Source: UBA2965 sp036526135
GTDB lineage: Bacteria; Pseudomonadota; Gammaproteobacteria; Pseudomonadales; Azotimanducaceae
Assembly (NCBI GenBank): GCA_036526135.1
Contig: DATCZA010000040.1
Location: 1 to 6,414 of the forward strand
Reading direction: 5' to 3'
Length of the DNA stretch: 6,414 nucleotides
In this document: one piece after another, positions 1-6,414 of the stretch
Position numbering within the stretch: the stretch's first letter is position 1
Layout of the letters: every line of letters starts with the position of its first letter
Made by a program: the position numbers and the translations under genes
The notes under the pieces: generated by a model
Told to the model about the DNA's origin: nothing
Seen by the model: the letters and a program-made list of their open reading frames with translations, nothing else
Database searches by the model: none

Positions 1-231
1 TTCGACGTCGACATCCACGAGATTCCGGCCCGTGGCCCGGATCCCCTGCACCTGCACTACGACGTGCGCTTTGCCCTGCGCTGCCGCGAGAACGAGGATT
101 TCAGGGTCAGCGACGAGTCTCACGATCTGGCCTGGGTGCCACTGGCGAATCTGAGCGAGTACACGAAAGAGGAGTCCGTGCTCCGGATGGCGCGGAAGTG
201 GGCAGATTCGGCCAATTTCGGTGTGGCCTAG
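1..231 (+). CDS. NUDIX hydrolase, C-terminal part (5' end outside window)
   Basis: Frame 1 is open from the first base to a TAG at 229-231 and gives 76 residues. Near the start it reads DVDIHEIPA, then LHLHYDVRFAL, SDESHDLAWVPL and EESVLRMARKW. This order is typical of the C-terminal half of MutT/NUDIX family hydrolases, which cleave nucleoside diphosphates linked to another moiety in the cytoplasm. The NUDIX box with its catalytic glutamates lies upstream of the window and cannot be checked, so the substrate is unknown. The EES..RMARKW helix is usually close to the end of such proteins, so the protein looks nearly full length at its C-terminus. However, the last codons and the stop lie at the junction with a receptor pseudogene, so the original tail may have been replaced. 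The family call is fairly secure; the exact activity is not. Confidence 0.82.
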   Translation, partial: FDVDIHEIPARGPDPLHLHYDVRFALRCRENEDFRVSDESHDLAWVPLANLSEYTKEESVLRMARKWADSANFGVA

Positions 232-883
232 GCGCGGCGGTCGAGATGCTGTGGCGGCCTGAGTTCGCTCACGGCCTGCAGATCGATTTTGCGTACTTGT
301 GGCTCGACACCGAGGTAAAAGACACGTTTTCTTCCGATCCGCTCGACCGAACCGGCGGCGATCCGGACTACATGACCCTGAACTGCTTCGGTTTCCATTA
401 TGCGGTCCGGAAGGATTAGCTGATGAATTCCTTGGTATTGGGTACCGCGATCGCAACGGGCGCCGCGGTGACGCCGGGCACGATCAATCCCGAGACCGGG
501 CGGCCGTTCTATCCAACCGCGACCAATGGCGTTTTCTATCCGGACGGCACGCCGGCCATCATCTCCCGCGCCGGACTCGATGCCATTGGTGAGGGCCTGG
601 CCGCTCTAGGATTGATTGAAGCGTGGGATGGAACGCTTGAGGGCATCCCCATCGATCTGGAGGGCAATCAGTTGCCCAACTCCCCGGAACACACGATTCA
701 TCTTGGCCTGGCATATACCTTTGAGGTGCCCGCGCTGGCCGGCTCGCTCACCGCGCGTTGGGACTACTACTGGCAGGACGACAGCTATGGCTGGGAGTTC
801 AATACCATCGCGGACGAGATCGACAGCTGGGACCAGTCGCGCGGGCTTTTTTTGCCTTGCGGGACCGCACTTGGGTGGATTAG
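228..883 (+). pseudogene. TonB-dependent receptor remnant (C-terminal beta-barrel fragment)
   Basis: One frame carries a decayed piece of a TonB-dependent outer-membrane receptor. It starts at 228 with LGAAVEMLWRP and LWLDTEVKD, matching LGAEVEVLWAP and SWLDSEIKD at residues 732 onward of the intact receptor downstream. Later it reads EGNQLPNSPEHTIHLGLAY, YYWQDDSY and EIDSWDQ, matching DGNQLAQSPEFSFNIGARY, FYWQDSFY and KVESWDV. An in-frame TAG at 417-419 interrupts it. After WDQ the reading shifts: ARAFFALRDRTWVD continues in another frame (839-880) and aligns with ARARFAPNDERW of the intact protein, which fits loss of about 4 bases near 837-841. It has no start codon, plug, most of the barrel or final strands. 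Its middle loop is about 65 residues longer than in the intact receptor, so it is a diverged paralogue rather than a recent copy. The open stretch at 423-962 could be mistaken for a 179-residue gene. Confidence 0.85.
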
Positions 884-910
884 AACCGGGAGTAGATTTT
901 CTGGCGCCCT

Positions 911-940
911 TTGTTCCTTTTGGTTATATGAAAATATAGA
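911..940 (+). promoter_or_regulatory. Possible promoter in the AT-rich gap before the TonB-dependent receptor
   Basis: The gap between the pseudogene and the receptor (884-1070) contains no gene. Its first 80 bases are clearly richer in A and T than anything else in the window. TTGTTC at 911-916 and TATAGA at 935-940 are 18 bases apart and resemble weak -35 and -10 elements (3/6 and 4/6 matches to the sigma-70 consensus). A second -10-like TATATG lies at 925-930. The second half of the gap has a weak inverted repeat, GGTGG at 976-980 with CCACC at 991-995 around a GAATTC, and another of GCCCG at 1010-1014 with CGGGC at 1025-1029. No Fur box or other known operator was recognised. Placing a promoter here is inference from base composition and position. 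Confidence 0.22.
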
Positions 941-1057
941 CAGATTATTGGAAGTTGGTTAGGTTCCAAAGCCACGGTGGGCGAATTCAACCACCATTGC
1001 CAATGAACGGCCCGACGGTAAAAGCGGGCTGAAAGTGGTCCGTTAGAGGCCGAAGAC

Positions 1058-1063
1058 AGGGAG
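1058..1063 (+). promoter_or_regulatory. Ribosome binding site of the TonB-dependent receptor
   Basis: AGGGAG lies 7 bases before the ATG at 1071. It supports this start, which is also the one that gives a complete signal peptide. Confidence 0.7.
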
Positions 1064-1070
1064 ACTCGAT

Positions 1071-3848
1071 ATGAGGAGATCAATCCTTCACTCCGGCGTG
1101 TGGGTGGCCGGGGTCGTGCTTGCAGGGCAAGCTGTTGCCGAAGGCACCCTCGAGGAAGTAATCGTCACGGCCGAGAAGCGCGCCGAGTCCATCCAGGACG
1201 TGCCCATCGCCGTGACCGCATACGATCAGAGCGATCTGGACGCGAAGCTCATCAACGACGCGATGAACCTGCAGTTCAACGTGCCGAACATGATGACGAG
1301 CCGGTACAACTTCTCCGGGGGCGGAGAGGTGCAGCTGCGCGGCATCGGCGCCGGAGCCGTCGGGTCTGCTGGCGACCAGGGCGTTGGCGTTCACATCAAC
1401 GGTGTCTATCTAAACGCGAGCCGCGTGTTCGAGACCCAGTACTACGACGTGGAGCGCGTCGAGGTTCTCCGTGGTCCCCAGGGTACGCTCTACGGTCGCA
1501 ACACCACGGGCGGCGTGGTGAACATGATCACGGCCAAGGCCAACACCTCGGAGATGAGCGGCAACATCAACGCCACCGTGGGCGACTACGAAACCAGGGA
1601 GCTCAAGGGGTATTTCAACCTGCCCGTCTCGGACACCTTTGCCGTGCGTCTGGCGGGGCATTATCAGGAACGCGACGGTTTCATCGACAACGAGTTCACC
1701 GGCAAGGACATCGACGACCGGGATATGTACAGCGCGCGGCTGTCGGTGACCTGGGAACCCACCGATCGCACCTCCATCAACTTCATGGCCCAGCATTTCG
1801 ACGAGGACGACAACCGTGCCCGCTCCCAGAAGCAGGCCTGCGTTCGCGATCCTTCGGGCTTTCTCGGCTGCCTGCCCACCGGTGATCTCACCTACGGGGT
1901 TGCCAACGGCGCCGCGACGATCACGGGGTTGCTGTTCGGTTCCATTGAGCAGCTCGTCGGCGGTTCCATCTTTACGCTCAACCAGTTCGGCTACGGGTTG
2001 ACGCAGCCGCCGCCATTCCCAGCTGATGATTTCGAGAACTCCGTTACGCCCCAGGATCCGCGAAAGACAAATCTCGATTGGACACCCGTCTACAAGGCGG
2101 AAGAGACCACGCTGACGCTGGAGATCAACCATGATTTCGGCAACATGACGCTGACCTCGGTAACCGGATGGCACGATCCGGAGGTCTATTCGGAGGAGGA
2201 CTATGAGAAGTCCGTCGCCTCGGAGAATTGGGGGCCTCAGATGCAGGCTCTGGTCGACCTGTCACAGGTGCCGGCATTGCCGACGGAGCTCCCGAACGGT
2301 GCCAACACGGCGGAATTTCTGACCGCGATCGGGGCAGGGGCGCTCGTGCCGTTCATCGTTGAAGCCGCCCCAGGTCTGGGGATTGCAGCCTATGCGGGGA
2401 ACCCGGCACTGGGTGCCTACGCTCAGGGCGTGCCGCTGCTGATGCCGGATGGAAGTTATCAGAGCTTTGACTACTCCTACGGCTACGACATCTCCAGCTC
2501 GGATCCCGAGCAGTTCACCCAGGAGCTTCGCCTCGCGTCGGATTTCGCCGGCGATCTCAATTTCATGCTCGGCGGCTTCTACATGGATTACGAAACGGAG
2601 ACGCACTACGTGGTTCGCAGCACGTCACTGGCTCTGATCGGCCAGATACTGCCCGCGAATCCGTTTCTGTTTCCCGCGCCCTTCGGTAACCCCGACGATC
2701 CACAGGATGAAGTAAACCCCTACATGCAGGGCTACGACAACGACACCCGAAAGTACGAGCTGGAGAGCTGGGCCATCTTCGGTGAGCTCTACTGGGACAT
2801 CACCGACAGCCTGAGCTCGACCATCGGTCTGCGTTACTCCGACGAGAAGAAGAGCTCCAAGCAGCGGACGTGCTACGTCACGTTCCTGCAGTGCGGGCCC
2901 TTCGACCCGGAGGGCGAGAACGGCTACTTCTTCCCGAAATACGACGACAACGAGGTCACCTGGAAGGTCAATCTCACCTATGACGTCAACGACGACCTGA
3001 TGGTGTATGGAACCGTGTCGTCCAGCTACAAGAGCGGCGGCTTCAACCCCATCAGCGACAGCGACCAGCTGGTTATCGACGATCCCTCCAACGCCACCTT
3101 CGAGCCCGAGACCATCGACGCTTTCGAGGTTGGCTTCAAGTCGACGCTGCTGGACAGGACCATGCAGCTGAACGGCTCATTCTTTTACTATGATTACAAA
3201 GACCTTCAGGTGTCCAAGATCGTCGACGTCACCTCGCTCAACAAAAACACCGACGCAAAGATCCTCGGGGCCGAGGTCGAGGTGCTCTGGGCGCCTATCG
3301 AGAACCTGCAGTTCGATTTGACGGGCTCTTGGCTCGATTCCGAGATCAAGGACTTCGAGGATTACGACACGGCCGACCCGAAAGGAGATGGCAGCACGGA
3401 TGGATTGATCGTCTGTCTTGCCAGCGTGTTCCTGGACACGAGCCCCAACGGCTGCGGTCCGGGCCGGATTCCGGGTGTTCTGCAGAGCCAGGATGGCAAT
3501 CAGCTCGCCCAGTCGCCCGAGTTCAGCTTCAACATCGGCGCCCGCTACCGCGTGCCCATGCGGGGCATGGGCCTTACGTTAGCGACGAACTTCTACTGGC
3601 AGGACTCCTTCTACGTGCGCAACAACAATGCCCTGCACGACAAGGTGGAGTCCTGGGACGTGTGGAATGCGCGGGCTCGGTTCGCGCCCAACGACGAGCG
3701 CTGGTACGCGGAAGCCTGGATCAAGAACATCCTCGACAACGACTACGTGGTGCAGCAGTACCTGTCCACGCAGGTGTCAGGGCTGTTCACCAACCAGTTC
3801 CTGCTGGATCCGCAGACCTTCGGTCTGACCGTCGGGTTCAACTGGTAG
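1071..3848 (+). CDS. TonB-dependent outer-membrane receptor, 925 aa, complete
   Basis: This is a ligand-gated outer-membrane channel that takes up a scarce substrate (iron complex, vitamin, sugar or peptide-like ligand) using energy passed by TonB-ExbBD. Residues 1-23 form a signal peptide with a likely cleavage after AVA. The TonB-box-like EEVIVTA follows at 28-34, then the plug domain to about residue 155 with the family motif VLRGPQGTLYGRNTTGG (132-148). The rest is a barrel of about 770 residues with typical strands such as SSYKSGGFN, and it ends in FNW, the terminal aromatic read by the BAM machinery. The length is normal for the EEVIVTAEKR type. Six cysteines occur as three local pairs (257/267, 601/608, 782/795), probably disulfides in surface loops. 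Residues 411-461 are an alanine-, leucine- and glycine-rich insert. The ATG has a good ribosome binding site. It is transcribed alone, with a terminator behind it. The substrate cannot be told from sequence. Confidence 0.96.
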   Translation: MRRSILHSGVWVAGVVLAGQAVAEGTLEEVIVTAEKRAESIQDVPIAVTAYDQSDLDAKLINDAMNLQFNVPNMMTSRYNFSGGGEVQLRGIGAGAVGSAGDQGVGVHINGVYLNASRVFETQYYDVERVEVLRGPQGTLYGRNTTGGVVNMITAKANTSEMSGNINATVGDYETRELKGYFNLPVSDTFAVRLAGHYQERDGFIDNEFTGKDIDDRDMYSARLSVTWEPTDRTSINFMAQHFDEDDNRARSQKQACVRDPSGFLGCLPTGDLTYGVANGAATITGLLFGSIEQLVGGSIFTLNQFGYGLTQPPPFPADDFENSVTPQDPRKTNLDWTPVYKAEETTLTLEINHDFGNMTLTSVTGWHDPEVYSEEDYEKSVASENWGPQMQALVDLSQVPALPTELPNGANTAEFLTAIGAGALVPFIVEAAPGLGIAAYAGNPALGAYAQGVPLLMPDGSYQSFDYSYGYDISSSDPEQFTQELRLASDFAGDLNFMLGGFYMDYETETHYVVRSTSLALIGQILPANPFLFPAPFGNPDDPQDEVNPYMQGYDNDTRKYELESWAIFGELYWDITDSLSSTIGLRYSDEKKSSKQRTCYVTFLQCGPFDPEGENGYFFPKYDDNEVTWKVNLTYDVNDDLMVYGTVSSSYKSGGFNPISDSDQLVIDDPSNATFEPETIDAFEVGFKSTLLDRTMQLNGSFFYYDYKDLQVSKIVDVTSLNKNTDAKILGAEVEVLWAPIENLQFDLTGSWLDSEIKDFEDYDTADPKGDGSTDGLIVCLASVFLDTSPNGCGPGRIPGVLQSQDGNQLAQSPEFSFNIGARYRVPMRGMGLTLATNFYWQDSFYVRNNNALHDKVESWDVWNARARFAPNDERWYAEAWIKNILDNDYVVQQYLSTQVSGLFTNQFLLDPQTFGLTVGFNW

Positions 3849-3892
3849 GGACGATCTTCAGGGTGCCTGGATGACGGGCACTCGCTGATCCG

Positions 3893-3931
3893 AAACCCCG
3901 CTGGGCTTAAGAGCCCCAGCGGGGTTTTTTT
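3893..3931 (+). terminator. Rho-independent terminator of the TonB-dependent receptor
   Basis: AAACCCCGCTGGG (3893-3905) pairs perfectly over 13 bp with CCCAGCGGGGTTT (3915-3927) around a 9-base loop, and a run of seven T (3925-3931) follows. It starts 44 bases after the receptor stop. Read on the minus strand the hairpin is followed by only three T, so it would be a weaker stop for the convergent opp-type operon. Confidence 0.93.
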
Positions 3932-3950
3932 GTGCCCGCGACTTGCGAAA

Positions 3951-4011
3951 GCCGATCGTGCCCAGCGCCCGCTGCATCGGCCCGCGATTCGAGCCCGCAA
4001 CTTGTGCGGGC
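3951..4011. other. Pair of stem-loops in the convergent intergenic spacer
   Basis: The spacer between the two convergent stop codons (3849-4072) has no gene. After the terminator it holds two further inverted repeats. The first is GCCGAT (3951-3956) with ATCGGC (3976-3981), enclosing CAGC (3963-3966) and GCTG (3971-3974). The second is GCCCGCA (3993-3999) with TGCGGGC (4005-4011) around the loop ACTTG, followed on the plus strand by CTTTGCTT. The second could be a weak back-up terminator for plus-strand transcripts. Neither is followed by a T-run on the minus strand, so no clear intrinsic terminator for the opp-type operon is visible. Confidence 0.45.
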
Positions 4012-4072
4012 CTTTGCTTGCCTCGGATGTTGATGGCCCTTGCATCATGAAGATGGCGTCCATAGGCGGCTA

Positions 4073-5040
4073 TCAGTACAGGTGACAGGCCACCTCACGG
4101 ACGGCTTCCGCGTTCTTTAACGGGATCAGCTCCGGCGTGACGCTTCGGCACACGTCCATCACTTTCGGGCAGCGGTTGGCGAAGCGGCACCCCTCGGGGA
4201 CGTTCACCGGTGAAGGGATCTCGCCGACGATGGCCGTTGACGCCCGATGGCGTTCGGCCTCCGGGTCCGGCTCCGGGTTGGAGCCAACGAGGATCTCCGT
4301 GTACGGATGCTTCGGGTTGAAGAAAACGTCGTTGGCGGGGCCGATCTCCACCACGGAGCCCAGGTACATCACCGCCATGCGGTCGCTCACGTAGCGCACC
4401 ATGGACAGATCGTGGGCGATGAAGAGCATGGTGAGCCCCATGGAGCGTTTCAGGTCGTCGAGCAGGTTGATGACCTGAGCCTGCACCGAGACGTCCAGGG
4501 CAGAGATGGGCTCGTCGCAGACGACGAACTCGGGTTCCAGGATCAGTGCCCGGGCGACGCCGATGCGCTGGCGCTGGCCGCCGGAGAACTCGTGGGGGTA
4601 GCGGGACATGTGGTCGGGCTCGAGCCCGACGCGCTTCAGCCACTCGGCCACCCGCTCGCGCACTTCGCGAACGTCCAGGTTGGCGTGGAGCCGCAAGCCC
4701 TCGCCGATGATCTCGCCCACCGTCATGCGCGGGTTCAGCGACGAGTAGGGGTCCTGGAAGATCATCTGCATGTGGCGGGCGTGCTTCTGGAAATCGGCAG
4801 CGCCGTAGCGCTGGGGTAGCCGTTCGCCCCGGTAGGTGACGGTGCCGCTGGTCTTGTCGTGGAGCCCCACCACGGTCTTCCCGTAGGTGGACTTGCCGGA
4901 TCCGCTCTCGCCGACGAGCCCGACGATCTCCTGCTCGTGAATGGCCAGGCTCACGCCGTCCACGGCGTGCACTTCCTGGCCCCGGCCGATCAGGAAGTGC
5001 TTGGTGAGATGGTCCGTCTCGAGAAGCACCGGCCGTTCGC

Positions 5041-5044
<4 letters not shown>
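4073..5044 (-). CDS. oppF: Oligopeptide-type ABC transporter ATP-binding protein, OppF/DppF family
   Basis: This is the second ATPase of an Opp/Dpp importer; it sits on the inner face of the inner membrane, pairs with the OppD-type subunit and hydrolyses ATP to drive uptake. The 323 residues contain Walker A GESGSGKS (45-52), Q-loop Q97 in IFQDP, signature FSGGQ (153-157), Walker B FVVCDEP (173-179) with catalytic E178, D-loop SALD and switch H211. The C-terminal oligopeptide-transporter region (about 231-323) carries HPYTEILV and EIPSPVNVPEGC. Cysteines 286, 292, 299 and 320 form CX5CX6CX20C. The frame stays open upstream to an alternative start at 5203, but that would run through the end of the upstream gene with an arginine-rich tail. 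The GTG at 5044-5042 gives the family-like start MSERPVLLETDHL, a GGGAGG site 7 bases before it and a 4-base overlap with the upstream stop. Opp rather than Dpp is favoured by resemblance; the substrate is unproven. Confidence 0.93.
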
Positions 5045-6062
<1,018 letters not shown>

Positions 6063-6066
<4 letters not shown>

Positions 6067-6414
6067 TCCGTGGACCTCATGCGGGCGTCAAGGGCATCGC
6101 GCAGGCCGTCTCCGAGCAGGTTGAAGGCCAGCACCGTCACGCTGATGAAGAGCGCGGGGAAGATCAGCTCGTGGGGCGTGGTCAGCATGGTGCGGATGCC
6201 CTCGTTGCACATGCTGCCCCAGGACGGCGTCGGGGGGGCGACGCCCATGCCGATGAAGGACAGGAACGCCTCCGTGAAGATGGCGCTGGGCACCGCGAAG
6301 GTCAGCGTGACCAGGATGACGCCCATGGTGTTGGGAATCATGTGGCGCAGAACCAGGTAGCCGGTCTTCGCGCCCAGCAGGCGCGAGGCGCTGATGTAGC
6401 CCTCCTCCCGGATC
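6063..6414 (-). CDS. oppC: Oligopeptide-type ABC transporter permease, OppC/DppC family, C-terminal part
   Basis: Only the last 116 residues are in the window; the frame is open to the right edge, so the start lies outside. It is the inner-membrane channel subunit that contacts the ATPases. The visible part opens with the cytoplasmic coupling (EAA) loop, REEGYISASRLLGA followed by VLRHMIPN, matching the E-A-A-G...I.P pattern of binding-protein-dependent permeases. A membrane segment follows (about visible residues 29-50, VILVTLTFAVPSAIF), then FLSFIGMGVAPPTPSWGSM, which is highly characteristic of OppC/DppC. A last membrane segment (LIFPALFISVTVLAFNLLGDG) and a short tail DALDARMRSTE end the protein. 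The TGA stop at 6065-6063 overlaps the GTG of the OppD-type gene. Reading only from the internal ATG at 6341 would wrongly shorten it to 92 residues. In the usual order the OppB-type permease and OppA-type binding protein come upstream, beyond the window. Confidence 0.93.
6075..6078 (-). promoter_or_regulatory. Ribosome binding site for the oppD GTG start
   Basis: On the minus strand GAGG lies 8 bases before the GTG at 6066-6064, within the last codons of the permease gene. No in-frame ATG nearby gives a better start. Confidence 0.55.

Noticed and set aside
198..419. Short open frame of 73 codons starting with GTG
   Set aside because: Its first codons overlap the NUDIX gene out of frame and the rest is receptor pseudogene.
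423..962. Open frame of 179 codons that could be called a hypothetical protein
   Set aside because: Its first two thirds match a receptor barrel in frame with the segment before the stop at 417-419, and its tail after about 840 is a frameshift product with no similarity. There is no convincing ribosome binding site.
975..1030. Weak inverted repeats in the receptor leader, considered as an operator or riboswitch
   Set aside because: The stems are only 5 bp with 10-base loops and no known riboswitch core, such as a cobalamin box, could be recognised.
880..1083. 67-codon minus-strand open frame across the gap before the receptor
   Set aside because: It has no family resemblance and covers the likely promoter and ribosome binding site of the receptor on the other strand.
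1410..2174. 254-codon minus-strand open frame inside the receptor gene
   Set aside because: It is antisense to well-conserved plug and barrel sequence and has no recognisable domain.

Overview
The window looks like chromosomal DNA of a GC-rich Gram-negative bacterium, most likely a proteobacterium and perhaps a gammaproteobacterium. The evidence is a large TonB-dependent outer-membrane receptor with a signal peptide and C-terminal aromatic residue, plus an Opp/Dpp-type peptide ABC transporter with typical proteobacterial ATPase sequences. No rRNA, tRNA, transposase, CRISPR array or phage gene was seen. The assignment to a group is inference from protein style only.

Layout. Positions 1-231 (+) hold the last 76 codons of a NUDIX hydrolase that starts before the window. 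Its stop codon sits exactly where a decayed TonB-dependent receptor (TBDR) fragment begins (about 228-883, +). This fragment has no start, one in-frame stop at 417-419, a frameshift near 837-841 and a missing 3' end. An AT-rich gap (884-1070) follows and probably carries the promoter of the next gene. Positions 1071-3848 (+) encode a complete 925-residue TBDR. It is followed by a strong intrinsic terminator (3893-3931) and a spacer with further stem-loops. The rest of the window is on the minus strand and converges on the TBDR. Read in its own direction it holds the end of an OppC/DppC-type permease (6414-6063), an OppD-type ATPase (6066-5041) and an OppF-type ATPase (5044-4073). Both junctions are 4-base GTGA stop/start overlaps, so this is a tightly coupled operon. 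The other permease (OppB type) and the substrate-binding protein (OppA type) would lie past the right edge.

How the genes might work together. The receptor would bring a scarce substrate across the outer membrane using TonB energy. The Opp-type transporter would bring oligopeptides or a similar solute across the inner membrane using ATP. They are convergent and separated by a terminator, so they are not one transcription unit, and a shared substrate is only a possibility.

Nothing here looks like an undescribed system. The most informative features are the degraded TBDR paralogue beside an intact one, its junction with the NUDIX gene, the three cysteine pairs and hydrophobic insert of the intact receptor, and the four-cysteine C-terminal motif present in both ATPases.
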